64,000 nucleotides of DNA, taken from NCBI RefSeq assembly GCF_014268885.2, contig NZ_CP077095.1, positions 2,795,501 to 2,859,500 of the forward strand. The letters run 5' to 3'. The DNA comes from Pseudomonas xantholysinigenes. GTDB taxonomy: Bacteria > Pseudomonadota > Gammaproteobacteria > Pseudomonadales > Pseudomonadaceae. Made by a program: the position numbers and the translations under genes. Each line of letters opens with the position of its first letter. Positions within the stretch are counted from its first letter, which is position 1. The notes below the pieces were generated by a model. It had not been told where the DNA came from and made no database searches. It saw only the letters and a list, made by a program, of their open reading frames with translations. Below are positions 47,317 through 59,500 of the stretch, in pieces.

Positions 47317-49323
47317 CTAATCCCGTGCCAGTGCCTCGATGGGATCAAGCCGCGCCGCATTGCGAGCCGGCACGAAGCCGAACAGGACTCCGATCAGGGT
47401 CGAACAGACAAACGCGGTCACGATCGACCCCAGTGAAAACACCATCTCCCACTGTTTGACGAACAACGCGAACAGATAGCCGATCCCATACGACAAACCA
47501 ATCCCGACCACCCCGCCCATCAGGCACACCATCACCGCCTCCACCAAAAACTGCTGGCGGATGTCCGACTGCCGTGCCCCCACCGCCATGCGAATGCCAA
47601 TCTCGCGGGTCCGCTCGGTGACCGACACCAGCATGATGTTCATCACCCCGATCCCGCCCACCACCAGGGAAATCACCGCGATCAGCGACAGCAGCAACGT
47701 CAGCGAGCGGCTGGTCTTCTGCACCGTCTGCATGATGCTGTCGAGGTTGTTGGTGAAGAAGTCCTTGGTGCCGTGGCGCTGCAGCATCAGCTTGTTGACC
47801 TCCTCCTCCACCCGCTTGCTCGGCATGCCGTCCTTGATCCGCACGCTGATGCTGTCCAGGTGACGCTGGCCGAGCACCCGGCCGGCGGCGGTCTCGTAGG
47901 GCATCCACACGTTGAGCGTGTTGCCGGCGACGAACAGGTTCTTGTTCTCGGCGGCCACGCCGATCACCGTGCACGGCAACTTGCCCACCAAAATCACCTG
48001 GCCCAGCGGGTTGACCCCGGCACCGAACAGGCGCTTGCGGGTGTTGTGGTCGATCACCACCACCTGCGCCTGGCGCCGGGCATCCTCGGCGCTGAACACG
48101 ATCCCCGCCGCCAGCGGGATGTTGCGCACCTGGAAGTACTGTTCGCTGACGCCGTTGAGCTGCACGTCGGCGTCGATGTTGCGGTAGCGCACCAGCGAGC
48201 TCTGGCCGATCACCGGGGTGGCGCTGTCGACGTAGTACAGTTCGTTCAGCGCGGTGACATCGGCCGGCACCAGGGTTTCGATGGCCTTGGCTCGGCTGTC
48301 GCCGAAGCTGTTGCCGGAGTAGATGTCGATGGTGTTGCTGCCGATCGCCTGGATGTCCTTGAGTACATAGCCCTTGGCGCCTTCGCCGATGGCCGAGATC
48401 GACACCACCGAGGTAATGCCGATGATGATCCCGAGCATGGTCAGCAAGGTGCGCATACGGTGCGAGACCAAGGCGATCCAGGCCATCTTGAAGGCCTCGC
48501 GGAACAGCCCGAGGCTGGCCACCAGGCGCCGTGGCGAAGCCTTGCGGGGCGCTTGCCCGACGCCAGCCGTCGGCACCTCGCGCACGCTGCGCCGGTCGCT
48601 GACGATCTGCCCGTCGCTGACCTCGATGATGCGTTCGGCGTGGGCGGCGACCTTGGGGTCGTGGGTCACCAGGATCACCGTGTGCCCGGCACCGTGCAGC
48701 TCCAGCAGGATGTTCATCACTTCCTTGCCGCTGGCGGTGTCGAGGGCGCCGGTGGGCTCGTCGGCGAGGATCACCTCGCCGCCGTTCATCAAGGCCCGGC
48801 AGATACTCACCCGTTGTTGCTGGCCACCCGACAACTGGCTGGGACGGTGCCCCAGGTGGCCGGCCAGGCCCAGGCGCGTCAACAGTTCGCGGGCACGCTG
48901 GTAACGCCCGCCCTGGGGCATGCCGGCGTACACCGCCGGGATTTCCACGTTGCGCAGGGCATCCAGGTGCGGCAACAGGTGATAGCGCTGGAAGATGAAA
49001 CCGAAGTGGTCGCGGCGCAGCGCGGCCAGGGCGTCGTCGTCCAGCTCGCGGGTCTCCTGGCCGCTGACCTGGTAACTGCCGGCACTGGCGTGGTCCAGGC
49101 AGCCGAGGATGTTCATCAAGGTCGACTTGCCCGAGCCCGAGGCACCGATGATCGCTACCAGCTCACCGGCCTGGATCTGCAGGTCGATGTCCTTGAGCGC
49201 GAGGAATTCTCGATCGCCGGCCATGAAGCTGCGGCTGACCCCTTGCAGACGCAACAACGGCTGTTGGTTGCCTGCCATGCGCGCATGCTGCGGCGACAGT
49301 TCGACATTCAGGTTCATGCTCAC
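47317..49323 (-). CDS. macB: MacB-type ABC exporter of the lipopeptide locus
   Basis: 668-residue MacB-family protein. N-terminal ATPase: Walker A IIGASGSGKSTLMNILGCL near residue 65, signature LSGGQQQRVSICRALM, and VILADEPTGALDT. One membrane helix follows (TLLTMLGIIIGITSVVSI), then a periplasmic domain and three C-terminal helices (LLLSLIAVISLVVGGIGVMNIML). With MacA and an outer-membrane channel it would export the lipopeptide made by the adjacent synthetase, as macAB genes do next to other Pseudomonas lipopeptide clusters. It overlaps macA by 4 bases. Symbol pvdT is used for pyoverdine homologues. Confidence 0.9.
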   Translation of the reverse strand: MSMNLNVELSPQHARMAGNQQPLLRLQGVSRSFMAGDREFLALKDIDLQIQAGELVAIIGASGSGKSTLMNILGCLDHASAGSYQVSGQETRELDDDALAALRRDHFGFIFQRYHLLPHLDALRNVEIPAVYAGMPQGGRYQRARELLTRLGLAGHLGHRPSQLSGGQQQRVSICRALMNGGEVILADEPTGALDTASGKEVMNILLELHGAGHTVILVTHDPKVAAHAERIIEVSDGQIVSDRRSVREVPTAGVGQAPRKASPRRLVASLGLFREAFKMAWIALVSHRMRTLLTMLGIIIGITSVVSISAIGEGAKGYVLKDIQAIGSNTIDIYSGNSFGDSRAKAIETLVPADVTALNELYYVDSATPVIGQSSLVRYRNIDADVQLNGVSEQYFQVRNIPLAAGIVFSAEDARRQAQVVVIDHNTRKRLFGAGVNPLGQVILVGKLPCTVIGVAAENKNLFVAGNTLNVWMPYETAAGRVLGQRHLDSISVRIKDGMPSKRVEEEVNKLMLQRHGTKDFFTNNLDSIMQTVQKTSRSLTLLLSLIAVISLVVGGIGVMNIMLVSVTERTREIGIRMAVGARQSDIRQQFLVEAVMVCLMGGVVGIGLSYGIGYLFALFVKQWEMVFSLGSIVTAFVCSTLIGVLFGFVPARNAARLDPIEALARD

Positions 49324-50474
49324 GCCCCCGCCTCGCCCGACACCGGTTCGCCGATCACCACCCGGTCGCCTTCGGCCAAGCCGGCCTTGACCTGTACCTT
49401 GACGTTGTTGTTGATCCCCGCCTGGACCTTGCGCACCTGGGCGAAGCCCTTGCTGTCGAGGACCCGCACCGGGAAGCTGCCGTCGGCCTCGCGCGGGCCC
49501 AGCGCCGCCACCGGCACGGTCAGCACACCCTGGGCGGTGTCGAGGACGATACGCACCTGGGCGGTCATCGAGATGCGCAGGCGATGCTCGGGGTTGGGCA
49601 CCTCGAACAGCGCGTTGTAGAACACCGCGCTGGCCTGCTTGGCCGCGCCGCCGTTCTTGTCGCTGCTCTCCAGGTAGTTCTGCGGCGCCGGTTCCGTGCC
49701 GCGCAGCTTGGCGTAGTAGCGCTGGTCATCGCCGAGGATGGTGAAGTACACCTGCTGGCCGGGGCTGATATGGATCACGTCGGCCTCCGACACCTGGGCC
49801 TTGATGGTCATGGTGTCGAGGTCGGCCAGCTTGAGGATCACCGGCGCCAGCTGGTTGGAAATCACCGTCTGGCCTTCCTGGGTGACGATACCCACCACAT
49901 GGCCGTCGATTGGCGCGACGATGCGGGTGTAGCCGAGGTTGACCCGGGCCGTGTCGATCTGCACCTGGGCGCTCTTGATCTGCGCGTCCAGCGAGCGCAG
50001 GTTGGCTTGTTGCACCTCGAACTCCGACTCGGCGTTCTCGAAGTCCTGACGCGAGATCGACTCGTCGGCCTGGAGCACGTCGTAGCGCTCGTATACGCGC
50101 TTGGCCTGCTTGAGCTTGGCCTGTACCGAGCGCCGTTCGGCCTGCAGCTTCTCGGCATCGACCTCGGCCTGGCGCAGGGTGTTCTGCGGCACCAACGGGT
50201 CAATTTCGGCCAGCCACTGGCCTTCGCTGACCTTGTCGCCCAGCTTGACCTTGAGCGACTTCAACTGCCCGGACACCTGGGCGCCGACGTCCACCTGGCG
50301 AATGCCCTCCAGGGTGCCGGTGGCCAGCACCGCGTTCTCGATATCGCCGCGTTCGACGCTGGCGGTGATGTACTGCGGCGCCTTGGCCGGGGCCTGCACG
50401 GCGTACAGCACGATGCCGGCGACCAGGGCAACCGCGGCGCCGAGGGTGATCTTGCGAAACTTGCTGTTATTCAT
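49320..50474 (-). CDS. macA: MacA-type periplasmic adaptor
   Basis: 384-residue membrane-fusion protein. An N-terminal membrane anchor (ITLGAAVALVAGIVLYAVQ) is followed by the lipoyl half-motif VGAQVSGQLKSLKVKLGDKV, a coiled-coil hairpin (about residues 95-175, rich in Gln, Glu, Lys and Arg) and the second half IVAPIDGHVVGIVTQEGQT, then beta-barrel domains. It connects the MacB pump to an outer-membrane exit duct. The gene begins 105 bases after the synthetase stop in the same direction; macB follows with a 4-base overlap. Confidence 0.9.
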   Translation of the reverse strand: MNNSKFRKITLGAAVALVAGIVLYAVQAPAKAPQYITASVERGDIENAVLATGTLEGIRQVDVGAQVSGQLKSLKVKLGDKVSEGQWLAEIDPLVPQNTLRQAEVDAEKLQAERRSVQAKLKQAKRVYERYDVLQADESISRQDFENAESEFEVQQANLRSLDAQIKSAQVQIDTARVNLGYTRIVAPIDGHVVGIVTQEGQTVISNQLAPVILKLADLDTMTIKAQVSEADVIHISPGQQVYFTILGDDQRYYAKLRGTEPAPQNYLESSDKNGGAAKQASAVFYNALFEVPNPEHRLRISMTAQVRIVLDTAQGVLTVPVAALGPREADGSFPVRVLDSKGFAQVRKVQAGINNNVKVQVKAGLAEGDRVVIGEPVSGEAGA

Positions 50475-50500
50475 GAGTGCCTACTACTGATCGAAGAGGG

Positions 50501-50552
50501 GGGCCGCGTTGCGGCCCTTTCGCGGCACAAGGCCGCTCCTACAGACATTCAT
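50501..50552. repeat. small hairpin and REP-like element between macA and the synthetase
   Basis: GGGCCGC-GTT-GCGGCCC (50501-50517) is followed by ACAAGGCCGCTCCTACAG, a half-copy of the element at 27365-27503. It could end or attenuate the synthetase transcript. Confidence 0.6.
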
Positions 50553-50579
50553 CCTCGAGGGCACTGCCCTCGCCCGACC

Positions 50580-53500
50580 TCAGGTCAATCCCGCCTTGGC
50601 GGCCAGGGCCTGCCCGTCATGCCACCAGGCCGCCAGGCTGAACACATCCGGCACCTTGAGGATGCTGAAGTGGTTGCCCGGCCCCCGCCAGACCTCCAGT
50701 TGCGGCATCAGCTGTCGCCAGCCCTCCTGCATCGCCACCTGCTCGCGCTGGTTGCCGGCGGCGTCCAGGGTCGGGTCGGCCACCAGCACCAAACGCGCCA
50801 GGCCGGTGAAGCCGGCCTCAGGCCGATACACCGTGCGCAGCGCCGTGGCAAAGGTGCGGGTGACCCCGGCCAAGGCCTGCGGCGTGGAGCGCGCGGGCAT
50901 CAGGCCGACGCGCACCATCGCCGCGTGCAGCTGCGCCAGTTGTGCCTGGTCGTCGGCCTCGGCGAAGGCCTGGGCGTCGATACCCAGCGACTTGCCAGTG
51001 GACAGCTGCAACGACGTCACCAGCCGTTGCAGGGCCGCGCTGAAGGTATGCGGCTTGCCGCAACTGCCCCCACCGTCGGGCGCCTCGCTGTCGATCAGGG
51101 TCAGCGAACGCACCTCGCGGCCCTTGGCCTGCAGGCGCAGGGCCAGGGCATGGGCGACCCAGCCACCGAACGAGTGCCCGACCAGGTTCAACGGCCCTTC
51201 GGGATGGAACGCCTCGATGGCCTGCAGATGGCATTCGGCGGCGACCTCCACCTGGCTGTGCGGCACCTCGCCCGCGGCCAGGCCACGGGCCTGTAGACCA
51301 AGCACCGGCCAGTCCGGCCCCAGCGCCTCGGCCAGGCCGATGAAGCTGGTGACACTGTCGCCAGCCCCCGGCACGCAGAACAGCGGAACATGCCCCGCGG
51401 TGCCGCTCTGGATCGCCAGCAACGGCTGATGCGCCGGCAAAAGCGCGGCCTGTGTCGCGGCGATGGCGTCGGCGATGGCCTGGCCAAGCACCGCGACATG
51501 GGGTTCCTGCACCATGCTCTGGTGATCGCCCGGCACACCATGGCACTGCAACACTTGCCCCGGCAACGCCTCGGCCCAGCCCAGGGTCGGGCTGTCGCAG
51601 GCAATGGCGCCGGTACGCTGCTCGGCCTGGAACAGGTGCAGCGGCACCGGCAACGGCGCCAGGTGGTAATGGGCCAGGGCATGGCCGTGGGCCGCCTGGC
51701 GGGCAAAGAAATGCCCCAGTTGCGCATCGCTGGCCTGGGCCAGGCCCGGTACCAGCAACTGCCGCGCCCGGCAATGGGCCAGCAAGGCATCGAACGCCAA
51801 CGCCCCCGGCACCAGCGCCTCGACCTCGGCCAACTGCCCTGCCCCCGCCGCGCCCTGGGCGCGCCAGTGCTCGCGGCAATGCAGCAGCAATTGCGCCTCG
51901 GCCAGGTGCGGCCCGTGCCAGCGCGCCTTGCCCTGGTCGACCAGGCGCGGCACATAGGTGTCGATCAGGCCGACGAAGTCCACCAGCTGGTCGGCGCCCA
52001 GCAACTGGGCGGCCACTTCAAAGGCCAGCACCCCGCCGAACGACCAGCCGGCCAGGCGGTACGGCCCTTGTGGCTGAACCGCGCGGATCCGTCGCGCCAA
52101 GCGCGCCGCCAGGCACTCCAGGGTGTCCAGCTGCGCCTCGCCGACCGGCACGCCGGGCAGGCCGTAGATCGGGAAGTCCCCCGGGATATGCCGGCCCAGC
52201 ACCGGGAAGTACAGGTCCAGGCCACTGAACTCGTGGACCAGGAACAGCGCCGGCCCGCTGCCGGTGGCACGCACGCAGACCAGGCTATCGTCCTGCTCCG
52301 GCGCTTCACGCTGGCCCAGGCGCTCGGCCAAGGCCGCCACGCTGGGGTACTGGAACAGCTCCGCCAGGGTGGTGCGCAGCCCCGCCTGGTCCATGTCGCT
52401 GACCAGGCGGATCGCCAGCAGCGAATGCCCACCCAGCTCGAAGAAGCTGTCATGGCGTCCGACCCGCTCCACCTCCAGCACCTGCGCCCACAGCCCGGCC
52501 AAGGCCTGTTCCCGGGCGCCGAGCGGTGCCTCGAAGGCGGCCACCGCCAGGTCCTGCGCGCCAGGCAGCGGCAAGGCCTTGCGATCGACCTTGCCGTTGT
52601 TGGTCAACGGCAGCGCCGGCAACGCCACGTAGGCCGCCGGCAGCATGTATTCCGGCAGGCGCTCGCGCAGGAAGGCACGCAGCGCCGGGCCGTCGAGGCC
52701 AGGTTCGTGGCGGGTGAACCAGGCCACCAGGCGCAACGGCCCCTGTTCCAGGCGCAAGGCCATCACTACCACCTCGTCCAGCCCCGGGCACTGCGCCAGT
52801 TGCTGCTCGATCTCGCCCAGTTCGATACGGAAGCCGCGGATCTTGACCTGGTCATCGCTGCGGCCCAGGCACTCGAGCAAGCCATCGGCGCGCCAGCGGG
52901 CCAGGTCGCCGGTGCGATACAGGCGGGTACCGGCCCTTGTGGCGAACGGGTCGTCGACAAAACGCTCGGCGCTCAGTTGCGGACGGTTGAGGTAGCCCAG
53001 AGCAACACCATCGCCACCGATATACAGCTCACCAGTCACGCCCTCGGGCACCACCCTTCCCTGTTGATCAAGCACATACACCGTGGTGTTGCCGATGGGC
53101 CGGCCGATCGGCACATGCTCGGCGTCCTCGGCCACGGTCGTGACCGCATGGGTGGTGGCGTAGGTGGTGGTCTCGGTGGGCCCATAGCAATGCACCAGGC
53201 GCAACCCCGGCGCCTGCGCAAGCAACGCGCGGAACGCGCCAGGCTCGCCGCGCTCGCCGCCGCACAGCAGGATGCGCAGCCCGGCCAAGGCCTCGGGGAT
53301 CAGCTGCACGTACTGGTTGAACAGCGCCGTGGTGACGAACAGCACGCTGGCACCGCCATCGCGCAGGGCCGCGCCGAAGCGCGCAGGCTCCAGCAGGGTC
53401 TGGTGGTCGATCACCAGCACCTGGCCGCCGTTGAGCAGCGCGCCCCAGACATCCATGGTGGCGGCGTCGAACGCCGGGTTGGCGACAAAGGCCAGGCGGT

Positions 53501-56500
53501 CATCGGCGTTGAAGTCGGCGTAGCCGTTGTTCAGCACCAGCCGGGCAATGCCGTGGTGCGCCACGCGCACGCCTTTCGGCGTGCCGGTGGAGCCGGAGGT
53601 GTACATCACATAGGCCACTGCGCCTGCGTCCACGCGCAGGCCGGGGTTGTGCTCTGGCTGGTCGTCGAGCGCCAGGCAATCGAGGTCGATGCGCCGTACG
53701 CCACAATCGCCGGCCATGCCGCCGAGGGTCAGCAACGCCACGGCCTGGCAGTCCTGGGCCATGAACGCCTGGCGCTCGGCCGGGGCGTTGCTGTCCAGCG
53801 GTACATAGATCGCGGCGCACTTGAGCACCGCCAGTTGCGCCACCAGCAACGGCAACGAGCGCGGCAGCAGGATCGCCACGTGCTCGCCTGGCTTGACGCC
53901 CTCGCCGATCAGCCAGTGGGCCAGGCGGTTGGCCTGTTCGTTGAGCTCGCCGTAGCTGAGCTGGCGTTCGTCGTGGCGCGCCGCGACAGCTAAAGGATGC
54001 CGGGCCGCGCACTGTTCGAACAGCTGCTGCACCGGCAACTCGCGCGGATAGTCGCGGGCCGTGGCGTTGTAGTCCTCGACCAGGCGCTTGCGCTCCTGCT
54101 CCGGGACGACGCTGATACCGGCCATGGCTTGCTCCGGGTCGCGCTCCAGCGCCTCGAGCAGCCCGCCCAGTGCCTGCTCCAGGTAAGCGCACAGGCGCCG
54201 CGCATCCACGCCCGGCGCGCACTGCGCGGTGAGGCTGAACGCCTCGCCCAGGTCATCGATGCTCAGCGCCAGCGGGTAGTTGCTGCGCTCTGCGGCATGC
54301 AGCAACTCGATGCCGGCCCAGGCCTGCCCCGCCGCCGCGTCACGCGCCAACGCGGTGGCGCTGTGGCGGTAGTTGAGCAAGGCGCTGAACAGCGGCGCGC
54401 CCGGTGGCAATGCGCTGCAACGCTGGGCCAGGGCCAGCTGGGCATGCTCGTGCACCAGCAAGCCGGTCAGCCGTCGATGGGTGTCGAGCAGCGCCTCGCG
54501 CACCGGCAGCAGGCCGACGTCCAGGCGCAGCGGCAAGGTGTTGATGAACACCCCCAGCGCCCGCTCGATCCCTTCGCCGCCTTGCAGGCGCCCCAGCAGC
54601 ACGGTGCCGAACACCACGCTGTCACGCCCCGACAGTTGCCCCAGCACCAGGCCCCAGGCCAGGTGCATCAGGCTGGCGGCGCCCACGCCCAGCAAGCGCG
54701 CCTGCTCGCGCACTCGCCGCGCCATGCCGGTCGGCAGCCAGTGCTGCGCCTCGGCCACGGCATCCGGGTGCGGTTGTGCCTGGGCGCCGTAGGGCAAGGT
54801 CGGTTCGTCGATATCACCCAGCTGTTCGCGGAAGAACACCTCGTGCTCCGCCTCGCCAGCGCCTTGCAGCACCTGGGCGATGTAGTTGCGATAAGGCACC
54901 GGCGCGGGCAACTGCTGCGACTGGCCGAGCAGGCACGCTTGCAGCTCCGCGCGCAGCACATCCTGGGCGACATGGTCCATGACCAGGTGGTGGAACAGCA
55001 AGGTTGCGGTAATCGCACCGGTTTGTCGGTCCCGGCTGTGCAGCAGGCGTAGCAGCGGCGCGCAGGCCAGGTCCAGGCGCAAGGCCGGGGGCTCATCGCC
55101 CGCGACTTCAACCAGTGGCAACGACGCCTGGCGCCAGACCACCTGCACGGGCTGCGCCAGCCCCTCCCAGGCCAGCGAGCTGCGCAGGATGTCATGACGG
55201 GCGATCACCTGCTCCAACGCTTGGTGCAAGGCCAGCAGCCGGCCATGGTCAGCCACGGCGAAACGTGCCTGCAACAGGTACGGGTCATCGCCCTCGCTGG
55301 CCAGGTGGTGGTAAAGGATGCCTGCTTGCAGCGGCCCCAGCGGGTAGATGTCCTGCACATTGGCGGCGCCACCGGGCACCTGGGCGACCAGGCCGTCGAT
55401 GGCGGCTTGCGACAACTGCACCAACGGCAACAGCTCAGGGGTGATGCGTTGGCAATCGGCGCCGATGCGGTTGGCCGGTACCTGCGGCCCGCTGTCATGA
55501 CCGAGGGTCGCGGCCAGGGCGGCCAGGGTCGGTTCGGCGAACAGCACGCGGATATCCGCCTGCAACCCTGCGGCGCGCAGGCGGGCGATCAAGGTCACCG
55601 CCAGCAGCGAATGGCCGCCCAGCTCGAAGAAGTGGTCGTGGCGCCCTACCCTCGGCACGTTGAGCAATTCGGCCCACAGTGCCGCCAGCTGGATTTCGGC
55701 CTCGCCCTGCGGCGCCTCGTAGGCACGGCTGAGCACCGCCTCGGCGCCCGGCTCGGGCAAGGCCCGGCGGTCGAGCTTGCCGTTGGCGGTCAGCGGCATC
55801 GCCGCCAGCGCCACATAGGCTGAAGGCACCATGTAGTCCGGCAGCTGCGCCAGGGCGTGCTTGCGCAGCGCCTCGACACCAGGCGCGGCCGCGCCTTCAC
55901 GCAGGGTGAACCAGGCTACCAGGCGTTCGCCATGCAGCAGCACCGCCACCTCGCGCACGGCGCCATGGCGGGCCAGGCAGGCCTCGATCTCGCCCAGTTC
56001 GATACGCAGGCCATGCAGCTTGACCTGGAAGTCGTTGCGGCCGAGGAACTCCAGCTCGCCATCGGCGCGGCGGCGCACCAGGTCGCCGCTGCGGTACATG
56101 CGCTCGCCGACCACGAACGGGCTGTCGGCGAAGCGTTCGGCGTCCAGTTCGGGCAGGCCGAGGTAGCCACGGGCGACGCCCACGCCGGCGATATACAGCT
56201 CGCCGACCACGCCACGGGGCACCGGCAGGCCCTGGCCGTCGAGCACGTACAGGCGGGTATTGGCGATCGGCCGGCCGATCGGCGGCGCGCCCTCAGGCAG
56301 TGGCTGGCCCGGTTCCAGGGTCCAGACGCTGCAATCGACGGTGGCCTCGGTCGGCCCATAGACGTTGTGCAGGCGCACCTTGGGCAGGCGCGCGCGCAGT
56401 TGCCGCAGCAAGGCCGAGGTCAGCTCGCCGCCGCCACAGACGATATCGCTGAGGCTGTCACAGGCGGCGCTGGCCTCCAGCGCCAGGAACTGCTGCAACA

Positions 56501-59500
56501 GCGCCGGGACGAACTGCACCACGCCAACCCGCTGGCGCTGGATGACCTCGGCCAGGTAGGCCGGGTCGCGCTGCCCGTCGGGCCGCGCCAGCACCAGGCG
56601 CAGGCCGGCGCACAGCGGCCAGAACAGCTCCCACACCGAGGCGTCGAAGCTCACCGGGGTCTTGTGCAGCAGCGCGCCTTCGGCGCTCGGCGCGATCAGG
56701 CGCGAACTCCAGTGCACCAGGTTGCACAAGCTGCGGTGCTCGACCATCACCCCTTTCGGCGTGCCGGTCGAGCCGGAGGTATAGATCACATAGGCCAACT
56801 GGCGTGCGCCCAGGCCCTTGACCTGTGGGTTGTGCGCCGGGCGAGCGGCCCAACTCGGCTGGTCGAGGTCCAGGCGTGGCAGCAGGCTGGCGGCGAAACG
56901 CCCTCGGCTGCTGGCATCCACCAACAACGCCAGTGGGGCGCTATCGGCAAGCATGTAGGCCAGGCGCTCGTCCGGATAGCCAGGGTCCAGCGGTACATAG
57001 GCGCCACCGGCCTTGAGCACGGCGAGCAGACCGACCAGCAATTGCGGCCCGCGGGCTAGGCATACCGCCACTCGGCTGTCGGGCTGCACGCCTTGGGCGA
57101 TCAGCTCATGGGCCAGGCGGTTGGCGGCCTCGTTGAGCTGCTGGTAGCTCAGCTGGCCGTCCTCGGCCTGCACCGCGATGGCCTGCGGCGCACGCGCCAC
57201 CTGGGCCTCGAACAGCGCCTGCAGGGGCTGTTGCAGGCCGCCCACCAGTTCGCTGGCGTTGCAGCTGACCAGCTCCTGGCGACGCTCGGCGGCGCCAAGC
57301 AGCTCGACCCGCGCCGGTACGCTCTGGTCGCTGCCGGCGAAGGCCCAGAGCAGTTGCTCCAGGTAACCGACATGGCGCTCGATGGTGGCGCGGTCGAACA
57401 GCGCGGTGGCGTATTCCAATGCGCCGCCGAAGCCTTCCGTCGTTTCACCCAGGCTCAGGGTCAGGTCGAACTTGGCGATGGCCTGGGGGGCGCCCAGCGC
57501 CGCCAGGTGCAGCTCGCCCAGGCGCAATGCCGCGCCGGGCGCGCCATTCCAGGCCAACGACACCTGGTACAGCGGCGTGTGGGCCAGGCTACGCGGGGGC
57601 TGCAACAGCTCGACTACCTGCTCGAAGGGGATGTCCTGATGGTCCTGGGCCTGGCTGACACACGTTTTGACCCGTTCCAGCAACGTCGTCACATCGGGCG
57701 TGCCGGCGGTGTCGATGCGCAAGGCCTGCGAGTTGACGAACAGGCCGATCAGCCCCTCGACTTCAGCCTGCCGGCGATTGGCCACCGGGGTGCCGATCAC
57801 CACCTCGGCCTGGCCGGAAAGCCGCGCCAACAGCACCGCCCAGGCGGCGGCGAAGAGCATGAATGGCGTGATCGCGTGGCGTTGGCAAAGGTCCTTGAGA
57901 TCGGCGCTCAGGCGTTGATCCAGGCGCACTTCGACCCGCTCGCCCTGGTAGTCCTGGCGCGCCGGGCGTGGTCGGTCGGTAGGCAGCGTCAACAGCAAGG
58001 GGGCGCCGGCCAGGGACAGGCGCCAGTACTCGCCCTGACGTTGCAGCACGTCCCCGGCCAGCCAGCGGCGTTGCCAGATGGCATAGTCGCCGTACTGGAT
58101 CGGCAACGGCGGCAGCGGGTCCAGCGCACCGGCACTGAAGGCCTGGTACAGCGCCGCCAGCTCCTCGGTGAACACCCCCATCGACCAGCCATCGGCGACG
58201 ATATGGTGCAGGGTCAGCAGCAGCGCATGGCGCTCGCTGTCCAGGCACAGCAAGCGACCACGGATCGGCAATTGATGCGCCAGGTCGAACGGCAGCAGCG
58301 CTTCCTCGCGCAGCAGCCCGGCCAGCGCCTGGCCCTGGCCGCGCAGGTCGTGCCAGCTCAGGCTGAAACCCCCATTGCCCGGCGCGATGCGTACCCGCGC
58401 CTCGGCGCCTTCCTGGGCGAAGTGGCTGCGCAGGCTCTCGTGGCGCTCGACGATGCGCGCCAAGGCACGCTCCAGTGCCGAGCGGTCCAGCGGCCCCCGC
58501 AGTTCCAGGCCCAGGGGGATATGGTAGGCGGCGCTGGCATCGTCCATCTGCGCCAGGAACCACAGGCGCTGCTGGGCGAACGACAGCGGCTGCGACTGGC
58601 CACGCGGTGCTGGCTCGATGGCCGGCAAGGCCGATGGCGCGGCGCCTTGCAGCGCGGCGGCGAGCGCCAGCAGGCGGTCGTCGGCGAACAGTTGGCCGAG
58701 GGACAGGTCCAGGCCCAGGCGCTGGCGCACCTGGCCAACCATGCGCATGGCCAGCAGCGAATGGCCCCCCAACTCGAAGAAGCGGTCGTGGCGACCGACC
58801 TGCGCCACCTGCAGCAGTTCCCCCCAAAGCGCTGCCAGGGCGGTTTCCAGCTCGCCTTGAGGCGCTTCATGGGCCTGGCTGGCCAGGGCCTCACGCTCAG
58901 GCAGGGGCAGCGCGCGGCGGTCGACCTTGCCATTGGCGGTCAATGGCCAGCTGTCCAGGCGCACCAACGCTGCGGGCAGCATGTACGTCGGCAAGCACTG
59001 GGCCAGGCTGGCCCGCAACTCGGCAGGCGATGCTACCTCACCCTGGGCGATGAACCAGGCCAGCAGCCGTGGCTGGCCGGGCACCTCCTCGCTAGCCAGC
59101 ACCAGCGCCTCGTCGATGCCCGGCAGGCGCAGCAACTGTGCCTCGATCTCGCCCAGCTCGATACGCAGGCCACGGATCTTCACCTGATCGTCGTTACGCC
59201 CCTGGTAATCCAGGGTGCCATCGGCGTTCCAGCGGGCCAGGTCGCCAGTGCGGTACATCCGCGCGCCGGGCGCTTCGCTGAATGGGTCGTCGAGGAAACG
59301 CTCGGCGCTCAGCGCGGGGCGATTCAGGTAGCCCCGCGCAACGCCGGCGCCGCCCACGTACAACTCGCCGGTGCTGCCTGTCGGCACCAACTGGCGCGCT
59401 TCATCCAGCAGGTACAGGCGGGCGTTGGCGATTGGCCTGCCAATGTCCAGCGCGCCACCGGGCAGCACCAGCCCAGAGCTGGCGACCACCGTGGCCTCGG

